Shown here in pieces: positions 26,201 through 38,054 of a stretch of 64,000 nucleotides of DNA. The notes below the pieces were generated by a model that was not told where the DNA came from, searched no databases, and worked only from the letters and a program-made list of their open reading frames with translations. This DNA is from Tetracentron sinense (Eukaryota > Streptophyta > Magnoliopsida > Trochodendrales > Trochodendraceae), in NCBI GenBank assembly GCA_015143295.1, contig CM026561.1:39064875-39128874 (forward strand), given 5' to 3'. A program made the position numbers and the translations under genes. Numbering within the stretch: the first letter of the stretch is position 1; each line of letters starts with the position of its first letter.

Positions 26201-27204
26201 TCATATAAACAAGGAGAAACAATACTTATAGGATATGTATAAAATGACTCACAAACTTAATCGTAAAAAAAAAATCGGGGCAGAGGCCCCTAACCCCCCA
26301 CCCCTTAAACCAAATGTGGCCCCCTACCAAAAATTCCTAGATCCGCCCCTACATATGAGGTCCATCATATGATCTCGACGACACAGAGGATGAAAGCTAG
26401 GAAATAGGACTCTCTTCGTTAGTGGTTTAGCCAGGTTTAAGGTTTAAGATTGCGTAGAATAAGCAATCATGCCTCACATCCATTGGACATAGGAATTAAT
26501 GAGGAATCTCTCTCTCTCAAACCATTAATAAAAATGAAATATATTTTTTCTATCAAGAAGACATGATTAAAAGGACAAGTTCTATGCAAGAGGAGGTCCC
26601 TTTGGATAAAAAGAATCCAAGTGAGGGAGATCTTAGTGTTGGGTGCGTTTTTACTTTGCATTATCACGAATAGTGGAATTGAATTTTTTATTTTTATTGT
26701 TGTTTTAATCTTTTTAAAGAGGGGCTCTAATAGGGTCTTAAAGAGAGAGGATTCTAAGTTAGATATAAAAAGAGAACGTTCAACTGTTAGAGAGAGAAAG
26801 TCAGTGTGGTTTTGTTAAGAGTCGAGAGAAAATGTGGGGTTACTCTTAGAGAGAGAAAATAGTGTGGGGATACTGTTATATGGCGTATATAAGAGAATAG
26901 GCGTGGCTGTTTTATGGCTGATATAAGACGGCTGAAAGCCTGAAACGTTGGTGGGGCTGCATAAGGGACATGTAGTGATATAATTGCTGAGTATGGGATT
27001 TGAGGAGGTTTTATGGGTTTACATGGGGCTGGTCTGAAAGGAATGAGGGCCATGCAGATGTGAAGGGGTGGTCTGTGGGCTGTGTGTGTATGTGTGTGTT
27101 CAAAGTGTATATAAGGTGAGAGGGGTGTATGCTGATGTCAAAGGTGTAGTGAGGGCGCAACTGTGAGGTGAATGTGAGGGATAGGTTTCTCCTTTTGGGA
27201 GTGA
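26201..27204. other. Spacer, no gene recognised
   Basis: Contains GAGAGAGA-rich stretches (26770-26860) and GT-rich sequence (27080-27110). The open frames here are low-complexity and match nothing I recognise. Confidence 0.4.
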
Positions 27205-27520
27205 AGTGCAAGAGATCGAATCACAACTAATTGCGATTGAACCCGGGAGAGTTCAAATGAACTCACAGGTCAACACGTGTACCTTTTAACATATATTAAC
27301 TATGGTTAAGATTCACTAACCCTTATGGTTCAAAAATCTAACCTTAGTTTTTAGAAGTAAAAATGTTAATTTTTTTTTAACCCTAGGGTTAAGAAATTTT
27401 AACGTTAGGGTTAATTAAAAAAAATGAAAAACCAAAATTAGATTGTTGAACCCTAAAGGTTAGTGAATCTTAACCCATGGTTAATAGGGGTTAAGAGGAA
27501 CACGTGTATTTAAATCTTTC
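27205..27520. mobile_element. Foldback-core element
   Basis: The left arm has AGATCGAATCACAACTAATTG, GAGAGTTCAAATGAACTC and the core GGTTAAGATTCACTAACCC; the inverse core occupies 27440-27510. The right outer arm is missing after acacgtgtatttaaat. Confidence 0.5.
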
Positions 27521-27844
27521 TTTTCCATTTTTTTATTGTTTATGTTTTTTTTCAGTTTTTAAAAGTAATTCACTCATGTGCATTGCACGTGCATTCCGTT
27601 TGTATTAATAGTGTAAGTCTAGGAGTACTCTCAAAGCCTACTCTGATCAAATACACTCCCAAATCCTAATTCTTTAATTCAATTATTAAAAGAACAACAT
27701 TAGAGCTGATGTGGCATTAGAAAATTACTACCCGAACTTTTTTTTAGCTGGGGTCCGAATCAGGCTTGAATCCAACTAAAGCTGGAATTGACTGGTCAGA
27801 CACATAACCTTGTAGTGTTAGGGTTTGATTATAGGGTTTCTTGA

Positions 27845-29400
27845 ATGTATTAAAAAAATTTGTTACACGAAATTTTGTTCGCAAAGGGAATACAAAAGTA
27901 TCCTTTCAGATAATGGTAGCACAGAATTAACTCTTTCACAATATTTAAGGGTGCTGGTACCAGCACACCAATATTTACTTACTAGGCACCATTTAAAAAA
28001 AACAACAGTATTTACAAGTGACTTGTCTACGAGCAGTCATAAAGTAATTCTTTTCGGTCTAAGAATTAATCCCGTAAGCTCTTCTTATCTTATCTTTAGA
28101 GAGCAGACGAGTTGCAATAACAAGTACTGTATTCTTATCAAATCAATTTTTTTAAAATATGATTCCTTCGGTACCAATTTATTAGACCTTTAGTTAGATT
28201 TGGTTCCATTAAAAAGGTAATGAATTATCATTTTTTATAATTTTAAATTTAGAATTAATGGTGTATAATTATAAATTTTATAGGTATTTTTTTACCTCTT
28301 TGTGTGCTCGTAGAATTTTTTACATTTTAATGGTGTACAGTTAGTGAAGTGGAAATTCCCGCGAGAGCCACGCATCAGCAGCTGCTACAGGTACTCTACT
28401 TTACTGGTTGAAGGTTGAAGTTGAAATGGAGGGTGTGTCACCCTGACCTGTACTCCGATGCCAAAGTAAATAGGTGTAGAAGATGGTGAACAATAAGAAG
28501 CACAGAAGCAAAAAGAATGAAAGAGATGAAATTTCGTGATCCTTAAGCACTGGGTCGTTTGGGGTATTTATAGGTTTAGCCAGATGCTCATGGATGGCCA
28601 TAGATGCCCATACCACGTGCTCTATACTCATTACCAAATATGTCAAACAAATTTGGTACCTTACGTGTTACACGTGGGAGCCTACTATTAGTTGAGTCTG
28701 TTTAGTTTTGATAGCATGACGAAGTGACCAACATTAAATGTCAAGACAGTGTTTTTCACCTACCGTTAGAGTAGAATCATCGCCTTTTGACCACTTCCTC
28801 CTGCGAGTCGATCTCGTTATTGACCCGAGCTCGGGTTCATTGTGTATGCGTTAAAAAGAGATTCAATACGCTTATCCTGAAGACAACGGATACGTTGCGT
28901 ATAAGACAACGAATAAATTGTCGAGAGTACAATGGGAACGTTGTTCACAAGACAACGGAAACGTTGTGAAATAGACAAAGGGTACTTTGTAGACCGGACA
29001 ACGGATCATCCCTCTATTTTAACAACGTGATCCACGTGCCACCCATCGGTGATCATAACAACAAAAACTAACTCATTCTCCAACACTAAATCAATTTTAC
29101 GAATTTTATCATTTACAGTTAGTAAGTTGTATATTTGATGTCTACTTAGTAGATATTGGTGTGCTCGTAGGCATCCGCCTTATTTAATGGCAAAAATAAA
29201 GTATAGTATCAATGGGAGTGCTAGCCCGACTCGCTCCCAAGTAGACCCGTCTCTCGTAGAGAAAAAACAAAGGACAGAGTGATGTGGGACCACTAAAGTC
29301 ATTCATCTTTTTCTAAAACCTGGGGCAAGTTGCTTGGAAGAGGCTTGGGATAGCACTTCCCTAGTATCAGTAGGGCGGTAACAATAGGGCTAGGGGGGGT
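27845..29400. mobile_element. Repeat copy carrying a 1.2-kb insertion (filled site)
   Basis: The flanks (TTGTTACACGAAATTTTGTT through CTCTTTCACAATATTTA, and ATGGCAAAAATAAAGTATAG onward) match the uninterrupted copy at 57615-57780. The insert, about 27942-29185, has inverted ends around CAGCACACCAATATTTACTTA (27959) and its inverse near 29150-29165. It contains an LTR-like sequence, so it is composite. Insertion joints are near TATTTA on both sides. Confidence 0.55.
28334..29085 (-). mobile_element. Probable solo LTR
   Basis: On the minus strand the sequence starts TGTTGGAGAATGAGTTAG. A TATA box (CCTATAAATACCCC) lies about 510 bp in. A CT-rich leader follows with GCATCGGAGTACAGGTCAGG, a stretch typical of R/U5 in some plant LTR elements. 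The 3' limit is uncertain and I saw no matching 5-bp duplication. It also has a run of CAACGTT/CCGTTGTC words (28875-29000). Confidence 0.5.
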
Positions 29401-29800
29401 GGGGGGGAATCCAAGATAATTACATTGTTTATCCAAAGACCGGGCCGGACATTGCTCGAGTCTGGCCTAGAGTAAGGATTTGGACTTAAGAGGTGGCTTG
29501 GTCCGAGTCTGTCCTAATAAGCTTGATAGACTATTAGGACCAAAAACAGTAGGCCCGATTCTGTCCCTGGCTGGGCTGGGCTTCAGGCCAGCACGAGCTG
29601 ACTAGGGATGTCAATGGGCCAAATTCCGGCCCCAATACCCTTATGTAAATGTGTCAAGCTGGCCTATTCAAAATTCACAAAAATTCAGGACCAAGCCCAG
29701 ACTATTGACACCCAAACTATTGACAGTTGACAGCCTTATGTGTATGGCCTTCTACAATTTCGATGCCTTTGCTTAGTTTTGTGAAGTTACCACTGACACT
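29401..29800. repeat. Remnants of hAT-type repeats
   Basis: Words such as GGGATGTCAATGGGCC (29605) and GGCCGGACATTGC mark ends of the same broad hAT-derived group as 44110-44250 and 61823 onward. No gene. Confidence 0.35.
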
Positions 29801-30915
29801 TAGGGGTGTATTCGAGCTAAGTTGAGCTGAGCTTAGACAAGTTTGAACATGCTCAAGCTCGGCTTGAGCTTGATTCGAGGACAAATGTTTGGGCTTGAGA
29901 TTGGCTTGAACAAGCTTGAACGTGCTCAAGCTCCATTCGAGCTTGAACTTCATTCAAGTCGAGTCGAGTTTGGGTTGGCTCAAGCTTGATTCACATAATT
30001 ATTATTTTTTTTTTTTAACAAAAATATTTATTAATAAATTATTAAAAAAAATTAATCCATTCGTATCCAAAAATAAGATTTGGGAGTAGTCCTTCGATCT
30101 AGAAAGTAGAGAGTTAGATCGGAGTTTCTGTTTTAACTTCTTAATTTTTTTAACTTTTTTTGTTATTATTATCTCTTAAACTTATTTATTAAAAATTATT
30201 ATAATCTATAATAAAGAAATTTTAAAATATTATTTTGTATTAATATATATAAAATTACTAAAAAAATATTATCTATATATATATATGTTTAACATTCGAG
30301 CTCAGAGAAAATCTTGGTTTGATTACTTTGATCCTGAAATGTCAACTTGAGCTTGGCTCAAATGAAATTAAAAAGTAGAGAGTTAGATCATAATTTCTAT
30401 TTAACTGCTTAACCTTTTTGTTATTATTATTTCTTAAACTTATTTATTAAAAATTATTATAATCTATAATAAATAATTTTTAAAATAATATTTTCTTTTA
30501 ACATTCAAGCTCAAAGAAAATCTTGGCTTGACTAGTTTGAGCCTGAAATGCTAGCTTGAGCTTGGCTCAAATGAAATTAAAAAATAGAGAGTTGGATCAG
30601 AGTTTCTATTTAACTGCTTAATTTTTTTTGTTATTATTATTTCTTAAACTTATTTATTAAAAATTATTATAATCTATAATAAAGAAATTTTAAAATAGTA
30701 TTTTGTTTTAATATATGTAACATTACTAAAAAATTATATATATGTATTTTGAGCCAAACCAAACCTTAAACGAGCGGAGTTGAGCAAAATCAAATAGGTC
30801 TGGCTTGTTTAAACATTCAAGTCCAAATAAAAACTTGGCTTGATTAGTTTGAGCCTGAAATGCCTACCTGAGCTTGGCTCAAATGAGCTGAGCTAACTTG
30901 GCTTGAGTGCAGTAC
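29801..30915. mobile_element. hAT-type element with an internal tandem repeat
   Basis: Starts TAGGGGTGTATTCGAGCT, like the complete elements at 34897 and 41963, followed by GCTCGAGCTTG-type words. The right end is missing. Inside, units marked by TAGAGAGTTAGATC at 30104, 30375 and 30585 and by TTGAGCTTGGCTCAAATGA repeat about every 210-270 bp. Confidence 0.5.
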
Positions 30916-31097
30916 TACTAATAGTACTAATGAATTTATAGCTCTCTTAAGAAACTTCTTCTAATTCTAAAATGAATTATGTTTCTACAAAAATAAATAA
31001 AAGAAGATATACACTCATTCAGTTGTATTTTGACTGTTGTAACATAGTGACTTTCAGTAGTTTTCATACACAAGTGCATGGAACAAGGTCTTTCTCA

Positions 31098-31462
31098 TCT
31101 CTACTATTATAATGAGAGATGGGGGGTAGGTGACGTCAATTGACTTTTTTACTATGAAAAAAAATATTATATTACCAAATTAATATTTAGTAAGTAGATA
31201 TTTAAGGGTATTAAAGTCATTTCAAATCTATTAACTCCATCCCTTCAAATATGATTTATTCTCTCAACAATCTACTAGTATTATTTTCTCTCCCACTCTC
31301 TATGTGCTTTCAACCACTACACAACTCACTTGTCTTACACATTTTCACTCTCGCACGTCTCCCTTCTAACACACTTGCATCAATAGGCCTCAATTGTGTA
31401 CCTCTTTCCACTCTCTCTCCCGCATTCCCTCTCTCACGTGCCTCGCATGTGTGGCCCACAAG
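31098..31462 (+). mobile_element. Short non-autonomous Helitron
   Basis: Begins TCTCTACTATTATAATGAGA after an A, a 5' end common to plant Helitrons. Ends with hairpin CACGTGCCTCGCATGTG (31435-31451) and CAAG then T, one change from the usual CTAG. No Rep/helicase is present. The interior is CT-rich. Confidence 0.7.
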
Positions 31463-32539
31463 TAAAAATAATAATACAAGTTGCCAGCAATCATTAAAAG
31501 TGTGATTGGTAATATTAAGAGTAAAAGTTGTAAGATCTAATTACAATGATACTTTATTAACCATAACAATGTCTTACAAAGTTGAATAAAAGACGGTTAA
31601 TTATATTAAATGTAAGGATAATTGGGTATTTTTTTAGTGGATTGTGTCTCTATAACCCCTAGTGAGCGCCTCCCAAAAAGATGCAATATGTGGTAGGTTC
31701 TTTTTTATTCTGGTCCTTGGATTTCAAGTTAGGTCCCTTGAGAGACATTTGATAAAATAATTAGATTCAAAGTTAAAAAAAATTAGAGATTTCTATAGAC
31801 TAGGTAAGGCCCAGTGAATCTTAGAGGGTTATTGCTAACCAACTATTGTCAACCAACTAGTGCCTAATTAGACTATCAAAAAATATTTTAATAGACTAAT
31901 TATTTGTCATGTGTCTTCAAAGAGACAAACCTTGACATCCAATGATCAATTTTAGAAAGGGCATGCCACATATCATGTTTTTTTTTTTTTTTGATTGGAA
32001 CATATCAAGTTTATGTAGAAACTCCAATGAACACCACTCATTGGAACTCTTCTATATATATATATACTAGCAATCACCCCAAGCGATGCACGGTAAAATT
32101 AATATATAAACAAACAGGATTAGAATGTGTTGGTAAAAAAATACCTAATAAATTAAGATATTTAAAGACCCTTAAACACTTCTACTAACATATATAAACT
32201 ATTAACCTATCTAATTAGTTTAATAAGGAGATAGGTAATTTATATCTAATAGCTTTTTAATTAACTAATATGAAAAAGTTGAAAGTATATATAAACTAAC
32301 TACTAGTCATATTTTTTTAATACTTAAAAAATAAATTTCATAAAGCATTCCACCTCTTGCTTTTTGTTGGTCTGAAGATTGAATTCCTAATGATAGTTGG
32401 TTCAATCACCGATTTTGCGATGATAGAATGTTCCACAACAGTATTAACTATTGGTTTTTTTTTAACGACAGTTATATGTTTATGATAAGTACTATTTAAA
32501 CTAAGGAAAACACTTAATGTACCCATGGTTTCTATTTTG
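31463..32539. other. Spacer with a possible minus-strand Helitron 3' end
   Basis: Mostly AT-rich without genes. At 32067-32092 the minus strand reads ACCGTGCATCGCTTGGGGTG.. and then CTAG next to T, like a Helitron 3' end; I found no matching 5' end to the right. Confidence 0.4.
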
Positions 32540-32745
32540 TAATGGAATGGCTGGTACTCATTAGTCCATGCCCCAATTTTAAATACTCATCAACTGTGGT
32601 TAAGATTCACTCACTCCTTGGTTTAAGCAATCTAACCTTTATTTTTTAATTAAAAAAAACCAAAATCTTAATTTTACACAAATTTAACTTCAACCAGGGT
32701 TAAAGGGGTGTTAAAACGGACATGAGGACAAGGGGTAATAGGAAA
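32540..32745. mobile_element. Foldback-core element, diverged
   Basis: ATGCCCCAATTTTAAATACT and GTGGTTAAGATTCACTCAC on the left face CAGGGTTAAAGGGGTGTTAA and ACGGACATGAGG on the right. The loop is AT-rich. Confidence 0.45.
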
Positions 32746-32873
32746 CGGACCCCAGGTTCGCAAATCACTGCTCTTAAACTAACTAAGCTTAATATGAAAC
32801 AAATTACAATCTCATTAGTATTTTTATTGTTTAAATATAACATTTTAAATGAATTAACATGGTGCATGGATCA

Positions 32874-33152
32874 TCTTCTTTACTATTATAATGGGAGAGG
32901 CAGGCGTAGCCAGAATTTTTAGAAATTCCTAAACTACCCTTATATAAAACAAAACTTTAATTTAATGTTTTACTTTAATTCCCAAACTAACCTCATCTAT
33001 CTATTTAAAGAATAGAATCACAGTCAATCACGATTGAACTCGGGGAGAGTTCCATCGCACCTGCAAGTTAACACGTGTCCCTGTTAACTCCTATTAACTG
33101 TGGTTAACGCCTTCCCCTCGCTCTCATGTGCATCACACGTGCCACCCGCTAG
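32874..33152 (+). mobile_element. Short non-autonomous Helitron
   Basis: Starts TCTTCTTTACTATTATAATG after an A and ends with hairpin CATGTGCATCACACGTG followed by CTAG (33149-33152) and T. The interior carries part of a foldback core (GTTAACTCCTATTAACTGTG). Confidence 0.75.
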
Positions 33153-33181
33153 TATTAATAAAGCTAACATGTTTTTTTTTT

Positions 33182-34457
33182 GGGTAAATTACACTCACCT
33201 CCCTTGAGGTTTGGTGAAATTTCAGAAACCTCCCTCTAGTTTCTGTTGCCCTCCCCTCAACTTTGGTTGTCTGTAACAAATATCAATTTCCCTTAAGTTT
33301 ACCGTTAGTATATGGATGGGCTTTGATAATGTCTCATTTAAACATTTTTAAATGTCCAAATTACCCTTTTTCAACCAAGGTTAGTTAATTAATAAAATAA
33401 ATGATAATTGGTTTCTAACCAAGGTTAATAATATCAACTTAAGTAGGTTATTATGTATTTCCAAAATCAAGTATGTATATTTTTTTTTTCTAAAAACCAA
33501 TGTTAGATAGATGAACTCTAGGGGTGTGTGAATCTTAACCATAGTTAGCAGGAATTAAAAGGGACACATGGCGACTTATAGAGATCCTTTAATTGTGGTT
33601 AAACATAATTAACCTAAGGTTAATATTTTTTTTTTCTTCTTAAAAGCAAGGTTAGATGGATTAATCCAGGGGTGAGTGAATCTTAAGCACAATTAGTGGG
33701 TGTAAAATGAGATACATGGCGGCTTGTAGAGCCCCCCTTAATTGTGGTTAAGCATGATCAACCTAAGTTTTTCTTCCTAAGAATCAAGGTTAAATGGATG
33801 AATCCAGGGGCTGAGTGAATTTTAACCACAGTTAGTGGGCGTTAATGGGGACACGTGACGGCTGTAGAGCTCCCTTTAATTTTGGTTAATCATTAGCAAC
33901 CTAAGGTGTTTTTTCTAAAAACCAAGGTGGGTGTTAAAAGGGACACATGGTGGCTTATAGAGATCATTTAACTGTGGTTAAACATAATTAACCTAAGATT
34001 AATATTTTTTATTTTATTTTCTTATAACCAAGGTTAGATTAGTGAATCCTAGGGATAAGTGAATCTTAACCACAGTTTGTGGGTGTTAAAAGGGCACATG
34101 GTAGGTTGTAGAGCCCTCTTTAATTGTGGTTAAGCATAACCAACCTAAGGTTACTTTTTTTCCTAAAACTAAGGTTAGATGGATAAACCCTAGGGGTTAG
34201 TAAATCTTAATCATAGTTAGTGGGTATTGAAAGGGACATGTGGCAGCTTGAGTGTTTAAGTTTTTCTTTGGTTGAGCTTTCAAACGGTAAAGATGTGTTT
34301 CCTCAATCAAGTAATAGGGGTAAAATGGAAAAATGATAACTTTAGTTAACACTGCTAATATTAAGAGTCTGACAGGGAAGGCAGTGTAATTTCATAAATT
34401 AGAGGGGGGGTTTCTAAAATTTCAACAAACCTCAAGGAAGGTGAGTATACTTTACCC
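33182..34457. mobile_element. hAT-like non-autonomous element with internal core array, complete
   Basis: The ends are GGGTAAATTACACTCACCTC on the left and the inverse GTGAGTATACTTTACCC on the right. Both sides are flanked by eight T's (33174-33181 and 34458-34465), consistent with an 8-bp duplication. Inside are about six tandem units of 95-155 bp, each with GGGACACATGGCGGCTTRTA-like sequence and TTAACCATAGTTAGTGGG. The element has no coding capacity. Confidence 0.75.
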
Positions 34458-34470
34458 TTTTTTTTCCATT

Positions 34471-34676
34471 TAAATACAAAGAGGAGTTCTGCTTCATCGT
34501 GTTGAGCGGAGCTCCCCTTTTTACACTACAACAATGGCACACCTCATAATTATGTGTGTTGCAAAATTACCCTTGTCATTTTCAGTAATCACAAATGTGT
34601 CATGGCCTTAGTGTAAAATGGGAGGGGAGCTCCGCTTCTCATCACCGTGAAGCAGAGCTCTGGCTGAAAATTAATC
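34471..34676. mobile_element. MITE with AGCGGAGCTCC arms
   Basis: The left arm GAGGAGTTCTGCTTCATCGT, then AGCGGAGCTCCCC, faces GGGGAGCTCCGCTTCTCATC, CACCGTGAAGCAGAGCTC on the right. Related short copies are at 43265-43445 and 56545-56600. Confidence 0.65.
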
Positions 34677-34896
34677 TTTTTTTGCTTTGGATGAAGCTAA
34701 CATGTTGTGATGCTTTATGGCAATTTTAACATCACAGTGGATGTATTATTTGAGAAAACTAAGTTGTGCAGCCCCCAATCAGTCCAACATGTATCCATAA
34801 AAACATCGTTATAAAAGATTCTCTAGCATTTGCAAACTTTCCAAAGGCTCCTCTCTCCTTAACCCTATTTCAATTCACAAAAACACCCATAGGATC

Positions 34897-35427
34897 TAGG
34901 GGTGTAAACGAGCCGAGTTGGGCATTGCTCAAGCTCGGCTCGTTGGATTTTTTATGTTGCTCGGGCTCGGCTCGGCTCGGCTCGAGCTTGAAATGTTCAG
35001 CTCAAGCTTGGCTCGTCCCCAAATCATCGAGCTCAAGCCGGCTCATTAAACTCTAATTTTTTAAAAAAAATTATATAATGGGGACGATATTCTAACAATT
35101 AATGTATTAAATAGTGGGGTACAAAGAAAATAGGAAGATAAAATAATGCTTTCACTAACTTGAGGAACATTTCATGTTCTTAATTTAAAAAACTTATTTC
35201 GTTTTCTTATATTTTTAATATAAAACTCAATATTGGTAGGGGTATAACTATACGTGGGTATTTATTGAATTAATCAAGCCGACCCGAGCTGAGCTGCCTC
35301 TTACTCAAGCTCTAAACGAGCTCACTCACTTGGCTCTGTTATGCTCGATGAGCTTTTTTTTAATCCTGCTCAAGCTTGGCTCGTTTCGAGCTGGCTCACG
35401 AGCCGGCTCAACTCATTGACAACCCTA
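34897..35427. mobile_element. hAT-type MITE with perfect 8-bp duplication
   Basis: The ends are TAGGGGTGTAAACGAGCCGA on the left and TTGACAACCCTA on the right. ATAGGATC flanks both sides exactly (34889-34896 and 35428-35435). Subterminal GCTCGGCTCG and CGAGCTGGCTC words are typical of the group. No transposase. Confidence 0.85.
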
Positions 35428-35435
35428 ATAGGATC

Positions 35436-36325
35436 CATTTAGAATCGTCCGGGAACCTACTTCAACACTAAAACCCCTTCTTAGAATCATTTCAAACTCA
35501 AGTAGTTAACCCTACAACATGACATGGAGGAGCAGAAAAGTTGAGTTATGTTTGGGGTTGGTCTTAGCATCATGTTGGTAGTTGGTACTAATTTCTCAGA
35601 AACAAAACTTGGGTTACAGATCTTCCACCCAACACTACTTTTCTTTGGCCCAAAGATCGCCTTGAAAATGTCATTTCCAGCGCCGGAGAGTGTCAAATAC
35701 CTTCCACCTTGGCGGAGAGGAGGTCTCCACCTCTCTGTGCCTAAAAAATGGGTTCGTCTGCATTGTTCTTGGGAGATTATAAGCAATGAGTTTTTGTCAT
35801 CCGGCTGTTGTAACGATGGATAGGAAAGACACAATTTATGAAGATTCACACAATATATTCCCATCCCTCTAAGGAAAATCGTGCAAAAATACGATCGGAA
35901 GCTCTTTACACCGAAACAACCTTTTTGTTCTTCATCTACCATGGTGGAATTGTCGTCCATGGCCGGCTGTTCCAGCAATACTCGTAGGGGTTAGAAGACT
36001 GATTAGTGGTGGTTCTTCACCTAAACTAATCATGATTAAAACTTTTTCATCGATTGACATAATAGCAGTGAGGAAGCAAAGTAGCAAGGAAGAAAAGTTA
36101 CATAATAAAAGTTATTCTTTACAGCCCTGACTCTCCTTAAGCTATTAAGTATTAACAAACAAACTCGCTCACAAGGCTGGTTGACGATGGAATCAATATT
36201 GGATCTTCCAAGAAATCTAAAATTGGTTCTTGGTGTTCTGCAATTTGTGAATCACCTTCGGTTGAACTACAGATTTGCAGAAGCTGTAGTTGCGCGAAGA
36301 AGAAGAATCACAAGAAGAAAAAGAA
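35436..36325. other. Unidentified, non-repetitive-looking segment
   Basis: Balanced base composition and moderately long open frames on both strands (for example 35978-35487 on the minus strand, 35548-35823 on the plus). No domain that I recognise. It could be a captured gene fragment or part of a low-copy region cut by the hAT and foldback insertions on either side. Confidence 0.3.
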
Positions 36326-36334
36326 TAAGAAGAT

Positions 36335-36723
36335 GGCTCAGGATACTCTCGAGTTGAACTCGAGAGAATATCTCGAGTTCGAACCCCTAGAGGTCGCCAC
36401 TTGTCTCCTTTGACACCCCCTTAACCATGGGTAAGGTTCACCCACCCAGGGTTTACCCATCCATCCTTGGTTTTTCTTAAAAAATATTAATTCTTTTTTT
36501 TAAATTAAAAACTTTTTTTAATATTCAAAAAACTCTAAAAACAGTTTTTTTAATTTAAAAAATAATAATTAATATATAAAAAAAAACCAAAGATGGGTGG
36601 ATGAACCCTAGGGGTGGGTGAACCTAACCCATGGTTAAGGGATGTCAAAGGAGACACATGGCGACCTCTAGGGGTTCGAACTCGAGAGATTCTCTCGAGT
36701 TCAACTCGAGAGGATCCTGTGCC
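36335..36723. mobile_element. Foldback element with CTCGAG palindromic arms and 9-bp duplication
   Basis: The ends are GGCTCAGGATACTCTCGAG and, as reverse complement of the right end, GGCACAGGATCCTCTCGAG. TAAGAAGAT flanks both sides exactly (36326-36334 and 36724-36732). The arms continue as TTGAACTCGAGAGA, CGAACCCCTAG and the shared GAGGTCGCCAC core. A 9-bp duplication is the size made by Mutator-like transposases, so this links the core family to MULEs. Confidence 0.85.
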
Positions 36724-36732
36724 TAAGAAGAT

Positions 36733-37120
36733 ACCGGTGTCAGTCATCTGTTGCCGGCGACCTCTCACCGTACAACGCAGCAGATGGAGACGCAGAGAGG
36801 TGCGATGGAGAAGTAATATTGTGAAGAGGGGTTTTTAAGAAGACCCCTCAGAATCAGTACCCCCAGTGTCTCAACAAAGCGGCTCCCGGCCAACGCAGTC
36901 ATTGCCCCCACACTATAACCAGAAAATGAGGTGGGATGAAGAAGAAAGAGGAGATGTGAGATGTGAGAGTCATAGAGGGGTGGATCAGGAGAGAAGAAGA
37001 GAGGATGTTGAAGATGCAATGGTATGAGGAAGAAAAGATGGAGATGAAGAGTTAAGGAGTTACACGGATCTTTTCTTAGTTGGGAGATGGAAAGCCTCTT
37101 CAGGGAGGCTTTCTTCAGAA
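36733..37120. other. Low-copy-looking spacer
   Basis: A GC-richer segment with an open frame on the minus strand (37184-36765) that I do not recognise. It is continuous with the segment before 36335 once the foldback element is removed. Confidence 0.3.
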
Positions 37121-38054
37121 GAGGAATGCTAGCCAGAGTCTCATGGTTTGAAAATTTGCCATAGACGCAAGATATCCGCACCACCTGTTACGGACCACAA
37201 CTAGTTAACAAAGTCTTTTTCTACGTTCTTTCTTCTTGAGGAATGCTAGCAACAGTCTCACGGTTTGAAAATTTTCCAAGGACCGGTTTCTTTTGCAACC
37301 GGTTAACAAAGTCATTTTCTACTTTCTTTTTCCAGCAATCCTTTTTAATATCTAAATTACAAGTACCCACTCAATGAGGCTTACTTCAAACCCAAGAAAA
37401 CTTTTTCATCTCCTTATTCTCATTTTTTACTTCTTTTGTCCATTGTACTACTCCATCTTCTCATCACTTTTATCCCTTGTGTAGTGACTTTTGTTACCAC
37501 TACTTTTATCTATTTTCTAGTATGCTTAAAGTACGGAGATCTTCGAGAACGTTCGGCTATTGTCCTCAATTCTTACCCGGTTAAGGTAAGTATGGAAATA
37601 TAATCTTTCTCCGTTACTTTGACCGCATAGCTTTTTAGAGATAACTGTTAAAAAAATGTAAATCTATTATTGATTAATGTGGACCACTTCATGTAAATCC
37701 TTATGGATGCTCTTCAATTTAGTTTTCTCTATTGTTTTTCTTTCAAATTTTTTTTTAATCAATAATTATTTTTTAATGTTTGGTTATGCCCTATTGTGTT
37801 GTGGAGGGACAAACCTAAAAGGAAACATTTCTCCAATAACAGTGCATGGAAAATCATAGTTATTTTTTAAATTTTGATATATTAATAAATATTTGAAATT
37901 TATATATTTTATATTTTTATATGCAAACATACTATTTACATTTTTCGGTTTATTTTATTGTTTGATAAATGCTATTAACTATTCAACTAATATTTTTTTA
38001 TCATTTTTTTAATAAGACAAAAGGTATTTCATCATAATATTCTAGAAACTCTTA

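Noticed and set aside
35487-35978. A 163-residue protein on the minus strand
   Set aside because: No recognisable domain, and an equally long frame runs on the other strand. Kept only as an unidentified segment.
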